From assembly GCF_036226505.1 (NCBI RefSeq), contig NZ_CP108484.1, positions 3,348,001 through 3,412,000 of the forward strand: a stretch of DNA of 64,000 bases. Direction: 5' to 3'. Position 1 is the stretch's first letter. Every line of letters starts with the position of its first letter. This DNA comes from Kitasatospora sp. NBC_01246 (lineage in GTDB: Bacteria; Actinomycetota; Actinomycetes; Streptomycetales; Streptomycetaceae). The position numbers and the translations under genes are program-made. Of this stretch, positions 27,243-35,701 are shown one piece after another. The notes beneath the pieces are model-generated. The model saw only the letters and a program-made list of their open reading frames with translations, ran no database searches and had not been told where the DNA came from.

Positions 27243-27964
27243 GCCCGGCCCTCCGTGGGGGCGGGGCCGGGCCCCGCCGGGTGCCCGGTCGCCTCCAGCC
27301 GGACGCCGACGCCGCGCACGGTGTGCAGGTAGCGGGGGTTGGAGGCGGTCTCGCCGAGCTTGCGGCGCAGCCAGGAGAGGTGGACGTCGATGGTCTGGTC
27401 GCCGCCGTAGGTCTGGCGCCACACCTCGGCCAGGATCTCCTTGCGCGGCACGACCACGCCGGGGCGGGCGGCGAGGAAGGCCAGCAGGTCGAACTCGCGG
27501 CGGGTCAGGTCGAGCGCCCGGCCGTCCAGGGTGGCCTCGCGGCGCTGGAGGTCGATGGCGAGCCCGCCGACCCGGAGCACCTGGGTGACCGGGGCCGTCC
27601 CGCCGCCGAGGCGGCGCAGTACAGCGGCCATCCGGGCGCTGAGGTGTTCCCCGGAGAAAGGTTTCACCAGGTAGTCGTCGGCACCGTCGTTGAGCAGCCG
27701 GACGATCTCGGCCTCGTCGTCCCGGGCGGTGGAGATGATCACCGGCACGTTGGTCAGGCCACGGATCATCTTGAGCGCCTCGCTGCCGTCCAGATCGGGC
27801 AGGCCGAGATCGAGGATCACCAGGTCGCAGCCGACCTGGGCCACCTCGCGCAACGCCTCAAGTGCCGTGCCCACACTGCGGACCGCGTGACCGGTGTCGG
27901 CCAGATGCCGGATGAGGGCGGAGCGTACGAAGGGGTCGTCCTCGACCACGAGCACTGTTGCCAT
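27239..27964 (-). CDS. OmpR/PhoB-family response regulator
   Basis: A 241-residue regulator. The receiver domain has D9/D10, phosphoacceptor D52 (LVILDLGLPD), T79 and K101 (LVKPF). The C-terminal winged helix (about 125-228) ends in TVRGVGVRLEATG, typical of OmpR/PhoB family trans_reg_C domains. It is the first gene of the two-component operon; its stop overlaps the kinase start by 4 nt. The divergent gene at 28143 (an unknown envelope protein) may be a target. Confidence 0.92.
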   Translation of the reverse strand: MATVLVVEDDPFVRSALIRHLADTGHAVRSVGTALEALREVAQVGCDLVILDLGLPDLDGSEALKMIRGLTNVPVIISTARDDEAEIVRLLNDGADDYLVKPFSGEHLSARMAAVLRRLGGGTAPVTQVLRVGGLAIDLQRREATLDGRALDLTRREFDLLAFLAARPGVVVPRKEILAEVWRQTYGGDQTIDVHLSWLRRKLGETASNPRYLHTVRGVGVRLEATGHPAGPGPAPTEGRA

Positions 27965-28142
27965 GGGGCTGCACGGTACGCCATCGGCGTGCGGTGGTCT
28001 GTACCTCGGGGTGGGTCCGGGAAGGGCCGCCGGACGGCTCCGGACCGATTCGCTCCGTCCCCTGGTGTTTTGTGCAAGTTGCCTGCTGAATAGCAGGGCT
28101 GCCCACCTGCGGCGGCCCCGAATACGGCAGGATGTGCGCACG

Positions 28143-28718
28143 ATGCGGAACGGACTGGTACAGCTCGGCGCCTGGGCGGCGGCCACCGGGGCGGCGGTGG
28201 CGCTGTCCTGGTTCGGCGTGCACGCGGTGCTGACCGGCGCCGCGTTCGAGCAGCCGACGGCGCTGCCGCTGCCGTCCCCGGCCGCCGGCGGAGCACGCTC
28301 CCCGGTCGCGTCGGCGCCGGTTCCGACGCCGCCCCAGGAGCCGTCCACGCCCCGGCCGGAGAGCTCCGGCCCGACGCCCGCGCCGGCCTCGTCGACCACC
28401 CAGCGCAGTGCGGCGGCGCCCGGTACCCCGCCCGCGTCACGCCGTCCCGCGCCCACCACCGCCACGACGACCGCGGCCGCCGCCCCGACCGCCACGTCCA
28501 CCGTGCGCAGTTACCCCGTCCCCGGCGGCAAGGTGGCCCTGGACATCCGGCCGGACAACGCCTCGCTGGTCTCCGCCACCCCGGACCCGGGCTGGCAGAT
28601 GCAGGTCTGGAACGGCCCGCAGTGGATGCGGGTGGACTTCACCAAGGGCGACCAGGCCAACTCGGTCTTCGTCGCCTGGAACGGCCACCCGCCGACGGTG
28701 GAGACGGTCGTCCGCTGA
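28143..28718 (+). CDS. Predicted envelope/secreted protein of unknown function
   Basis: A 191-residue protein. An N-terminal hydrophobic helix (about 7-32) may be a signal anchor. A Pro/Thr/Ala-rich linker (about 40-120) leads to a C-terminal folded segment of about 65 residues (KVALDIRPDNASLVSATPDP through NSVFVAWNGHPPTVETVVR). The position is divergent from the two-component operon. No named family recognised. The ATG at 28143 places the hydrophobic helix at the start. Confidence 0.65.
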   Translation: MRNGLVQLGAWAAATGAAVALSWFGVHAVLTGAAFEQPTALPLPSPAAGGARSPVASAPVPTPPQEPSTPRPESSGPTPAPASSTTQRSAAAPGTPPASRRPAPTTATTTAAAAPTATSTVRSYPVPGGKVALDIRPDNASLVSATPDPGWQMQVWNGPQWMRVDFTKGDQANSVFVAWNGHPPTVETVVR

Positions 28719-28725
28719 CCGCCGT

Positions 28726-28748
28726 CCGCCCGGCGGTCCCCCGGGCGG
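28726..28748. terminator. Shared terminator between envelope gene and truncated hppD
   Basis: An 8-bp GC-only stem (28726-28733 and 28741-28748) with a 7-nt loop sits between the two convergent stops. Confidence 0.45.
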
Positions 28749-29279
28749 TCACCACCGGTCGAAGGGGACGTACCCGGGCAGGTACGGGCCCCGGTAGCGG
28801 GAGCGGTCGACCAGGGTGTGCCGGGTGCCGCCGGGCACCCCGATCGCGGCCAGCACCACCACCCCGTACCGGTCGTGAGCCTCGTAGGGCTCGGCGAGCG
28901 AGCTGGCGCCCCGGTCCACCGCGTAGTCGTAGGCGTAGTGGACGTCCGGAACGCCGACGGCGAGGTCGAGCACCCCGTCGCCGTGCCGGGCCAGGTGGCC
29001 GGCCAGCTCCCGGCCGCGCGGCCCGATCACCTGGACCAGCGAGGTCAGCACGAACCTGGTCCCGGGTGCGCGCAGCACGTAGGAGACGGTCTCCGGCTCG
29101 CCGGTGTCGGGCCCGGCGTAGGCGGTACAGCGCAGGCCGAGCGCCGTGGCGTAGCGGCGTGCCGCACGCTCCGCGTCGGCGACGGCGAAGACCACCGCGT
29201 CGGCGTGCCCCATCGGGACGAGGTCGGGCTCCTCCAGGCCCGCGGTGAACAGCAGGGGTTCGGCGGCGGTGTCGGTCAT
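28749..29279 (-). CDS. hppD: Truncated 4-hydroxyphenylpyruvate dioxygenase (N-terminal domain only)
   Basis: A 176-residue VOC-fold protein that matches the N-terminal half of streptomycete HPPD: ADAVVFAVADAERAARRYAT, ETVSYVLRAPGTRFVLTS, HGDGVLDLAVGVPDVHYAYD, LAEPYEAHDRYGVVVLAAIG and the domain-end motif SRYRGPYLPGYVPFDRW. Full-length HPPD is about 380 residues. The missing second half contains all three iron ligands (two His and one Glu), so this product cannot oxidise 4-hydroxyphenylpyruvate as it stands. It still has a good ribosome-binding site (GGGAGG, six nt) and an intact reading frame, and it is divergent from an Lrp regulator as full hppD genes often are. It is either a decaying remnant or a repurposed VOC domain. 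Confidence 0.8.
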   Translation of the reverse strand: MTDTAAEPLLFTAGLEEPDLVPMGHADAVVFAVADAERAARRYATALGLRCTAYAGPDTGEPETVSYVLRAPGTRFVLTSLVQVIGPRGRELAGHLARHGDGVLDLAVGVPDVHYAYDYAVDRGASSLAEPYEAHDRYGVVVLAAIGVPGGTRHTLVDRSRYRGPYLPGYVPFDRW

Positions 29280-29482
29280 GACGGCCCTCCCGGTGGGCGT
29301 GCGCAACCACGGTCTGCCCCGCGGGCCGGTGTGGGGACCGGCTCACGGGGTTGTGGCTGGAGGGTGGCGCCGGGCCGACCGGCGCGCAACTGTTCCGTTT
29401 CCTCCTGGTCAAGGTGTGCGCCGGGGCGGGAGAATCGGCCGCACCGCTGTACAGAATGCCCACCGGAGGACGGAGCCCCGCG

Positions 29483-30049
29483 ATGCCCCCCGCCCACTCC
29501 CCGAGTTCCCCGAACTCCACCGAATCGCCCAACTCCACTCCTGGGCAAGCGTCTTCGGCCGCCGCGCCGGGTACCGCCAACGACGCGATCGACGTCCTGG
29601 ACGGTCGGCTGATCCGGCTGCTGGCGGAGGAGCCGCGGATCGGCGTGCTGGAGTGCTCGCGCCGCCTCCAGGTGGCCCGGGGCACCGTCCAGGCGCGGCT
29701 GGACCGGCTCCAGGCCAAGGGGGTGATCGGCGGCTTCGGGCCCGAGGTCGACCCGGCCGCGCTCGGCTACCCGGTGACGGCCTTCGCCACGCTGGAGATC
29801 TCCCAGGGCCAGGGCGCCGACGTGCGGGCCCACCTGGCGGCGGTGCCGGAGGTCCTGGAGCTGCACACGATCACCGGGCACGGGGACATGATGGTGCGGA
29901 TCGTGGCCCGGTCCAACGCCGATCTGCAGCGCGTGATCGACCGGGTGGTGGGGTTCGACGGGATCGTCCGCTCCTCGACGGCCATCGCGCTGGAGAACCC
30001 GGTGCCGTACCGGATCCTGCCGCTGGTGGACCAGGCCGCGGCCGAGTAG
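29483..30049 (+). CDS. Lrp/AsnC family transcriptional regulator
   Basis: A 188-residue regulator. After a Ser/Pro-rich leader of about 40 residues comes the helix-turn-helix (IDVLDGRLIRLLAEEPRIGV then LQVARGTVQARLDRLQAKGV), then the RAM/AsnC ligand-binding domain with HTITGHGDMMVRIVA. GGAG is seven nt upstream of the ATG. It is divergent from the truncated hppD. In streptomycetes an Lrp-type gene next to hppD is thought to respond to aromatic amino acids or their catabolites, which suggests the regulator persisted while its target decayed. Confidence 0.85.
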   Translation: MPPAHSPSSPNSTESPNSTPGQASSAAAPGTANDAIDVLDGRLIRLLAEEPRIGVLECSRRLQVARGTVQARLDRLQAKGVIGGFGPEVDPAALGYPVTAFATLEISQGQGADVRAHLAAVPEVLELHTITGHGDMMVRIVARSNADLQRVIDRVVGFDGIVRSSTAIALENPVPYRILPLVDQAAAE

Positions 30050-30086
30050 CCCGTCCGGTCCGGCTCCGGCGGTGCCCGCCGGGAAC

Positions 30087-30893
30087 TCAGCAGGTGGGGA
30101 CGGTCCCGCCGCCGCGCAGCGCGTCCAGCGCGGAGATCGACTCGCTCAGCGTGCCCACCGGCACCAGCCGCAGACCGCCGGGCAGGTTGACCTTGGCGTC
30201 CGCGCACTCGTCCTTGGGCAGCAGGAACACCGTCGCGCCGTCCCGGGCCGCCGCCTGGGTCTTCAGCGGCACGCCGCCGACCGGGCCGATGACGCCCTGG
30301 TCGTCGATGGTGCCGGTCCCCGCGACCGTCAGCCCGCCGGTGAGGTCGCCGCCCTTGCCGTCGCCGGCCAGCTTGTCGACGATGCCCAGCGCCAGCATCT
30401 GGCCCGCGCTCGGGCCGCCGATGTCACCGAGGTCGACCTTCACCTTCACCTGGGCGGGCGAGAGGTGGAGGTAGGAGAGCGCGGCCGTGGTGGCGCTGTC
30501 CTGCGACTCGGTCATCTGCTGGGCCGTCACCTCCTGCGCCTTGGCCGGATCGCCCTGCGGGTAGACCGTCTCGGTCGGACGCACCGCCTCGTCCTGGTCG
30601 AACCAGGCCCGCAGCGACCGCCAGAAGGTGGTGCGGTCCCCCGGATTGGTCGCCGAGATGGTCACCATCCGCAGCTCCCCGTCGGTGGTGCGCACCGGCG
30701 CTCCGGTGACGGTCAGCACCGGCTTGTCCTGGTAGCTGCCGAGGGTGTCCGCGGTGACCCCCGGCCAGGTGAGCGTGTACGGCAGCGGGACGAAGGCCGC
30801 CACGCCGAACAGCGCGGCGACCAGCACCCCGCACAGCGCCAGCGCGCGGGTGCGGGGGGCGGTCAGGGCCTTGGGCAGCTTGGTGTCGGACAC
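30087..30893 (-). CDS. Membrane-anchored Lon-like (S16) serine protease
   Basis: A 268-residue protein. An N-terminal transmembrane helix (about 20-38, ALALCGVLVAALFGVAAFVP) anchors an extracytoplasmic body. The C-terminal Lon catalytic domain contains the nucleophile in GDIGGPSAGQMLALGIVD and the dyad lysine in GVPLKTQAAARDGATVFLLP. It has no AAA+ ATPase and no PDZ domain, unlike the YlbL type that includes PDZ. The start is uncertain: GTG 30893 (GGAT upstream) or GTG 30911. Confidence 0.8.
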   Translation of the reverse strand: MSDTKLPKALTAPRTRALALCGVLVAALFGVAAFVPLPYTLTWPGVTADTLGSYQDKPVLTVTGAPVRTTDGELRMVTISATNPGDRTTFWRSLRAWFDQDEAVRPTETVYPQGDPAKAQEVTAQQMTESQDSATTAALSYLHLSPAQVKVKVDLGDIGGPSAGQMLALGIVDKLAGDGKGGDLTGGLTVAGTGTIDDQGVIGPVGGVPLKTQAAARDGATVFLLPKDECADAKVNLPGGLRLVPVGTLSESISALDALRGGGTVPTC

Positions 30894-30917
30894 AGAGGCA
30901 TCCAAACACACCCGGCG

Positions 30918-31577
30918 CTATCGCAGGGCGTCGGCGACCTCGGTCGCCGCCTCCACCACCCGGGGGCCGACCCGCTCGGGGACGAGCCCGTTCAGCATCA
31001 CCACGCCGACGCTGCCCTCGATCCCGCTCAGCCCGACCAGTGCGGCGGCCGCGCCGCTCGCACCCGACTGCTCCTCCGCACGGGTGATGACGAAACCGGA
31101 CTCCGGACGGCGCTGGCTGGGGAAGCCGCGCGCCTCCAGGATCGCCCGCCCGGCGGCGCTCTCCCCCAGCGGGTGGCGCAGCCCGGTCCGGTAGGCGACG
31201 TGGAAGTCCGTCCAGCTGGGCTCGACCACGGCGACGGCCAGCGCCTCGTTGCCGTCGACCAGGGTGAGGTGGGCGGTGGCGCCGAGGTCCTCGGCCAGGC
31301 TGCGCAGGGCCGGCAGCGCCGCCTCGCGCAGCAGCGGGTGCACCCGGTGGGCCAGCCGCAGCACGCCCAGGCCCACCCGGGCCCGGCCGCCGATGTCGCG
31401 GCGGACCAGCCCGTGCTGCTCCAGCGTGGCCAGCAGCCGGTAGACGACGGTCCGGTTGACCGCGAGGCGGGCGGCGAGCTCGGTGACGGTGAGCCCGCGT
31501 TCCGAGTCGGCGAGGAGTTTGAGGACCCGGACGCCCCGGTCCAGGGTCTGGGAGGTCTCTGCAGTCACGACGCGCAT
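30918..31577 (-). CDS. IclR family transcriptional regulator
   Basis: A 219-residue regulator with the N-terminal winged helix (LTVTELAARLAVNRTVVYRLLATLEQHGLV, about 28-57) and a shortened C-terminal IclR effector domain (LAEDLGATAHLTLVDG and HPLGESAAGRAILEA). The family normally has about 240-260 residues, so the effector domain is reduced. It is 25 nt downstream-adjacent to the S16 protease gene on the same strand, suggesting a common transcript. Two palindromes in the 430-bp upstream gap are candidate operators. Confidence 0.88.
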   Translation of the reverse strand: MRVVTAETSQTLDRGVRVLKLLADSERGLTVTELAARLAVNRTVVYRLLATLEQHGLVRRDIGGRARVGLGVLRLAHRVHPLLREAALPALRSLAEDLGATAHLTLVDGNEALAVAVVEPSWTDFHVAYRTGLRHPLGESAAGRAILEARGFPSQRRPESGFVITRAEEQSGASGAAAALVGLSGIEGSVGVVMLNGLVPERVGPRVVEAATEVADALR

Positions 31578-31799
31578 GTCCTTTCCGCGGCGGCCGCCGG
31601 AGCGGCGGCGCCGGTCCGGGACTCAGGTGTCGCGCGCAGGTGGGTGGCCGCGCTCGGGCCGCGGTGTGTCGTCCTTGACGTCCTGGCGGTCCTGCAGCGC
31701 CCGTCCCGACGGGGGTTACCCGACGGGGGAGCGTGTGGGAAAGGTAGTGAAGGAATTGTCGCGGCGGAAGTGGTTGTCCAAAATTCGGGCATGATCGAT

Positions 31800-31817
31800 T
31801 TCGTCACGCATGACGAA
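31800..31817. promoter_or_regulatory. Candidate operator palindrome upstream of the IclR gene
   Basis: TTCGTCA-CGCA-TGACGAA is a perfect 7-bp inverted repeat with a 4-nt spacer, 223 nt upstream of the IclR start. Confidence 0.4.
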
Positions 31818-31871
31818 CCCGGACAAACGCCCACATTTCACAGCCCTGGACTGGGCGCAAGTTCGACCACA

Positions 31872-31886
31872 GTCCGAAGTTCGGAC
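31872..31886. promoter_or_regulatory. Second candidate operator palindrome upstream of the IclR gene
   Basis: GTCCGAA-G-TTCGGAC is a perfect 7-bp inverted repeat with a 1-nt centre, 295 nt upstream of the IclR start. The TTCGG/CCGAA arms are of the general kind bound by IclR proteins. Confidence 0.4.
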
Positions 31887-31922
31887 AGCCCCGCCGCGGC
31901 GGGGGCCGCTCGCCGGGCGCGG

Positions 31923-32024
31923 CTCGGAGCAGGTCGCGCCTCGGAGCAGGTGGCGGCTCGGAGCAGGTCGCGCCTCGGAGCAGGTGGCGGCTCGGAGCAG
32001 ATCGCGGCTCAGAGCAGGTTGCGC
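31923..32024. repeat. Six-copy 17-bp tandem repeat reaching into the DUF2752 stop codon
   Basis: Six consecutive 17-bp units (31923, 31940, 31957, 31974, 31991, 32008) share the core CTCGGAGCAGGTCGCGC with few changes; alternate units differ by GTGGCGG. The sixth unit covers the last codons of the DUF2752 gene. Its CTCAGAG supplies the TGA stop on the minus strand, while the other five units read CTCGGAG. Stop gain or loss depends on that single base. Confidence 0.85.
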
Positions 32025-32500
32025 AGCACCGTCCAGGCCACCGCGGTGCCCAGCACCACCGCCGTGCCGCCCCGGCCGAGCGTCGGCCGCCAGCTCCGGC
32101 CGGCCAGGCCGTGCCGCAGCCAGGTGAGGTAGAGCAGCGCGACCAGCGGCAGCGAGAGCAGCAGCGCCGCGTTGTCATGCCAGGCCGCCGCGAGGTCGCC
32201 GTGCAGCAGGTCGTACGTCATCCGGGTGCCGCCGCAGCCGGGGCAGTCCAGCCCGGTGACCTTGTGCCAGGGGCAGAACGGCAGCAGTTGCCCGGGCAGG
32301 TGCGGGTCGCGCGACCACAGGTAGGCGCAGCCGGCCAGGCCGCCGCCGAGCACCGCCAGCGGCGGTCCCGCGGTGCGCAGCCGGGCCGGGAGGGGCAGCC
32401 GGGCGAGGAGTGGCAGCCGGGGGGCGGGGCCGTCGGCCCCGGGCACGGGGAAGCCGCCCCGGCCGGAGCCGGGGCGGCGCGCCGCGAATGGCCTGGGCAA
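32009..32500 (-). CDS. DUF2752 family membrane protein
   Basis: A 163-residue protein with the DUF2752 core: FCPWHKVTGLDCPGCGGTRM, a Cys-rich motif, then YDLLHGDLAAAWHDNAALLL and a transmembrane helix. In actinomycetes it is nearly always encoded next to a TM2-domain gene, as here. A TTG at 32500, two nt after the TM2 stop, is used as start; shorter starts are possible because the first 45 residues are low complexity. The stop lies inside a tandem repeat. Function unknown. Confidence 0.75.
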   Translation of the reverse strand: MPRPFAARRPGSGRGGFPVPGADGPAPRLPLLARLPLPARLRTAGPPLAVLGGGLAGCAYLWSRDPHLPGQLLPFCPWHKVTGLDCPGCGGTRMTYDLLHGDLAAAWHDNAALLLSLPLVALLYLTWLRHGLAGRSWRPTLGRGGTAVVLGTAVAWTVLRNLL

Positions 32501-32502
32501 GA

Positions 32503-32742
32503 TCAGCTGCGCAGCAGACGGCCCTGGGCGTCCGTGCGGTCGTTGCTGGTGAGGAACAGGATGCCGTCGATCAGCGACCAGACACCGAGACCACCGCAGG
32601 TCAGCAGCTGGGCGATGCCCATGCCGATGTGGCCGGTGTAGAAGCGGCCGACGCCCAGGCTGCCGAGCAGGATCGTCAGGATGCCGGCGACGACCTTGGA
32701 CTTGTCGGAGAGCTCGGGCTGGGCGTGGGGCGGGTACGACAC
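32503..32742 (-). CDS. TM2 domain protein
   Basis: A 79-residue protein with the TM2 layout: a helix (VVAGILTILLGSLGVGRFYTGH) with the Gly-x-Gly-Arg-Phe-Tyr signature, a short turn (IGMGIAQLLTC), and a second helix (GLGVWSLIDGILFLTS). GTG 32742 has AGGAG ten nt upstream. It is the first gene of a pair with DUF2752. Biological role unknown. Confidence 0.82.
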   Translation of the reverse strand: MSYPPHAQPELSDKSKVVAGILTILLGSLGVGRFYTGHIGMGIAQLLTCGGLGVWSLIDGILFLTSNDRTDAQGRLLRS

Positions 32743-33001
32743 GTTCGGTGTGCTCCTTGTGACGGCATGTTCGAGCTCGCGACGGGACGGTCGCTGCCTC
32801 GACTGGTGAGGTTGCCGGCCCGGCTCACCGGGGGCTGCGGCCACCGTCCGGACGGGGCGGGGCGCAGCCACGACAGACCCGGAGGCGGCGCGGCACGCGG
32901 AACACTAGCCGATCATCACACCGGCTGTCTCCACAGATTCTTCGCGTTCGCCTGACCGTCACATGACCTTCGGGCGTTGCCGGACAATTCGCCGACGTCC
33001 G

Positions 33002-34858
33002 TTACTTCGCCCACTCCCGGATCCGCTCGATCCGGGCCTTCAGCTGATTGACCGTCGCCTGCGCGGTGAGCGGACCGCCGCACTGGCGCCGCAGCTCGTT
33101 GTGGATGGTGCCGTGCGGCTGGCTCGTCCGGTGGTGCCAGGCCGCCACCAGCGCGTTCAACTCCTTGCGCAGCTCGCGCAGTTCCTGGTGGGTGACCACC
33201 GGCCGCTGCTCGGCCGGCAGCTCCAGCAGGTCGGCCTCCTCGGCGGGCTTGGCCTTGCTGCGCTGGATCTGGCGGTGCTGGCGCTTCTGCAGCAGCATCT
33301 GCACCTGGTCCGGCTCCAGCAGGCCCGGGATGCCGAGGTACTCCTCCTCCTCCTCGCTGCCCGGGTGCGCCTGCATGCCGAATTCCATGGCGTTGTACAG
33401 CACCCGGTCGAAGACCGCGTCGGAGCCGATCGCCTCGTAGGAGAACTCCTCGCCGCCCGCGCCGTCCGGCCCGTCGTTGGCCCGCTCGGCCTCGGCGAGC
33501 AGCCGGTCCTCCTCGTCGAAGAGGCCCTCGCCCTCCTTCTTCGGCCGGTCCAGCACGTGGTCGCGCTGGAGCTCCATCTCGTTGGCGAAGCCCAGCAGCG
33601 TCGGGATGGTCGGCAGGAAGACGGACGCGGTCTCGCCGCGCTTGCGGGCCCGCACGAAACGGCCGACGGCCTGCGCGAAGAACAGCGGGGTGGAGATCGA
33701 GGTGGCGTACACCCCCACGGCCAGCCGCGGCACGTCGACGCCCTCGGACACCATCCGGACCGCGACCATCCAGCGCGCGTCGCCCGCCGAGAAGTCGGAG
33801 ATCCGCTGGGACGCCTCCGCCTCGTCGGAGAGCACCACGGTGGCCTTCTCGCCGCTGATCTCCCGGAGGATCTTGGCGTAGGCGCGGGCGGTGTTCTGGT
33901 CGGTGGCGATCACCAGGCCGCCGGCGTCCGGGATCGCCTTGCGGACCTCGCTCAGCCGCCGGTCGGCGGCCTGGAGCACGCTGGGGATCCACTCGCCCTG
34001 CGGCGCCAGCGCGGTGCGCCAGGCCTGGGCGATCAGGTCCTTGGTCATCGGCTCGCCGAGCCGCGCCTCCAGCTCGTCGCCGGACTTGGTGCGCCAGCGC
34101 ATGTTGCCGCTGTAGCTCAGGAAGATCACCGGACGCACGACGTGGTCGGCGAGCGCGTGCCCGTAGCCGTAGGTGTAGTCGGCGACCGACTTGCGGATGC
34201 CGTCGCCGCCCGCCTCGTACTGGACGAACGGGATCGGGTTGGTGTCCGAACGGAACGGCGTACCGGTCAGCGCCAGTCGGCGGGAGGCCGGCTCGAAGGC
34301 CTCGAAGCAGGCCTCGCCCCAGGACTTCGAGTCACCGGCGTGGTGGATCTCGTCCATGATGACCAGCGTCTTGCGGGCCTCGGTCCGGTTGCGGTGCAGC
34401 ATCGGGTTGACCCCGACGCCCGCGTAGGTGACCACGATGCCGTGGTACTCGCGGGAGAGCGGGCCCGAGGAGTAGGCCGGATCGAGCTTGATGCCTATCC
34501 GGGCGGCGGCCTCGGCCCACTGCTTCTTCAGGTGCTCGGTCGGCGCGACGACGGTGATCTGCTGCACCAGATGGTTGTGCAGCAGGTAGGAGGCCAGCGT
34601 CAGGGCGAAGGTGGTCTTACCGGCGCCCGGGGTCGCGACCGCGAGGAAGTCGCGCGGCTGGTTCTCGATGTACCTGTCCAGCGCACCCTGCTGCCAGGCC
34701 CGGAGCTTGCCGGCGGTGCCCCAGGGGGCCCGGCCGGGGAAGGCCGGCGACAGGTGGTGCGAAGCGGCCGACGCGCCTTGGCCGGCGGCCCGGGCGGGCG
34801 CGTGCGGCTCCTGCGCGTCGGAGAAGAGGGGCATCGAGGAGGCGGCGGCAGTACTCAC
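33002..34858 (-). CDS. SF2 DEAD/DEAH-type helicase (XPB/RadD-like)
   Basis: A 618-residue superfamily 2 helicase. It has Walker A (ATPGAGKTT, residues 75-83), motif II (DEIHH, 169-173), motif III (LTGTPFRSD), and a C-terminal helicase domain with VRMVSEGVDVPRLAVGVYAT and the arginine finger AQAVGRFVRARKRGE. It resembles DEAD/DEAH proteins of the XPB/RadD group and probably unwinds or translocates on DNA in repair. A Glu-rich stretch (EEEEEYLGIPG) and a long helical C-terminus suggest partner binding. Not part of an obvious operon. Confidence 0.85.
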   Translation of the reverse strand: MSTAAASSMPLFSDAQEPHAPARAAGQGASAASHHLSPAFPGRAPWGTAGKLRAWQQGALDRYIENQPRDFLAVATPGAGKTTFALTLASYLLHNHLVQQITVVAPTEHLKKQWAEAAARIGIKLDPAYSSGPLSREYHGIVVTYAGVGVNPMLHRNRTEARKTLVIMDEIHHAGDSKSWGEACFEAFEPASRRLALTGTPFRSDTNPIPFVQYEAGGDGIRKSVADYTYGYGHALADHVVRPVIFLSYSGNMRWRTKSGDELEARLGEPMTKDLIAQAWRTALAPQGEWIPSVLQAADRRLSEVRKAIPDAGGLVIATDQNTARAYAKILREISGEKATVVLSDEAEASQRISDFSAGDARWMVAVRMVSEGVDVPRLAVGVYATSISTPLFFAQAVGRFVRARKRGETASVFLPTIPTLLGFANEMELQRDHVLDRPKKEGEGLFDEEDRLLAEAERANDGPDGAGGEEFSYEAIGSDAVFDRVLYNAMEFGMQAHPGSEEEEEYLGIPGLLEPDQVQMLLQKRQHRQIQRSKAKPAEEADLLELPAEQRPVVTHQELRELRKELNALVAAWHHRTSQPHGTIHNELRRQCGGPLTAQATVNQLKARIERIREWAK

Positions 34859-35160
34859 GGTCTCCGAGGGGGATCATCGCAGGTCAGAGGCCGTTTAGCG
34901 GCCCCCGGCCGCGGTCGGGCGGCAATCGGACAACCGGTCCAGCGTACCGGTCCGGCGCCGTTCGAGCGGCCAGGCTCGACCTCCGGTACGCCCGGACGGC
35001 CGGAAACCGATGTGACCCGGATCACGGAAATCACCCACCGGAACCGCGTAAGCGCTACCGCCCCGCCCGACTCTCTCCAGTGAGGCCGCCCCACCCTCCA
35101 CAGCCGCCACCCCGGCCTCATGCCCCCGCGAAGACCTCACTCCCCCAGAAAGGGCGCGCC

Positions 35161-35610
35161 GTGCACGCCACCGTCGAAGAGACCGTCCAGGCCCGTCTGA
35201 TCCTGTCCGCCCACCGGTCGGTCCGGCTGCGGGTCGCCCTCGGCTACCGCCGGGAGGACCCGCTCGCCGTCCGGATGGGCTTCCCCGCCGAGTTCTCGCT
35301 GGACGAACCGGGCGACGGCGCCGGGCCGGGCTCCGGCCGGGACGCCGGCCCGGACATCGAGTGGGTCTTCGCCCGGCAGCTGCTGTCGGCCGGCCTGGAG
35401 CTGGCCGCCGGCGACGGCGACGTCCACGTCCGGCCCGCCCCCGGCCGGCGCACCATGGTCGAGCTGCGCGCGGCCGAGGGCACCGCGCTGGTCCGGTTCG
35501 ACACCGCCGACCTGCGGCGCTTCCTCTGGCACAGCCGGCTGGTCGTTCCCGAGGGCGAGGAGCACCGCCACCTGGACGCCGACCGCGCCCTCGCCGAGCT
35601 CCTGGGCTGA
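35161..35610 (+). CDS. Second SsgA-like protein with inserted loop
   Basis: A 149-residue SALP paralogue. Core strands ARLILSAHRSVRLRVALGY and the EWVFARQLLSAGLELAAGDG and VHVRPAPGRRTMVELRA blocks match the family. Between strands 3 and 4 (about 47-62) an extra Gly/Asp-rich loop of about 15 residues replaces the shorter turn of the SsgB type. GTG 35161 is the assigned start with AGAAAGGGC upstream. SALPs with inserts are typical of the SsgC-G groups that tune septation and wall remodelling during sporulation. Confidence 0.78.
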   Translation: MHATVEETVQARLILSAHRSVRLRVALGYRREDPLAVRMGFPAEFSLDEPGDGAGPGSGRDAGPDIEWVFARQLLSAGLELAAGDGDVHVRPAPGRRTMVELRAAEGTALVRFDTADLRRFLWHSRLVVPEGEEHRHLDADRALAELLG

Positions 35611-35645
35611 CCGGCGAGGGCGGTGGCGGTGGCGCGCCTGCCGGC

Positions 35646-35674
35646 GCCCGCCCGGGGCCGAGGCCCGGGCGGGC
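35646..35674. terminator. Bidirectional terminator
   Basis: An 11-bp perfect GC stem (35646-35656, 35664-35674) with a 7-nt loop between two convergent genes. Confidence 0.55.
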
Positions 35675-35701
35675 GTCCCGGCGGGCCGGGAGCGGAGCGG
35701 C

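Noticed and set aside
31910-32024. CRISPR-like array
   Set aside because: The 17-bp units are contiguous with no spacers, and no cas genes are present. It is a simple tandem repeat.
35161-35610. Frameshift or sequencing error in the second SsgA-like gene because of its extra loop
   Set aside because: The frame is continuous with conserved strands on both sides of the loop, and other SALP subfamilies tolerate inserts at that position.
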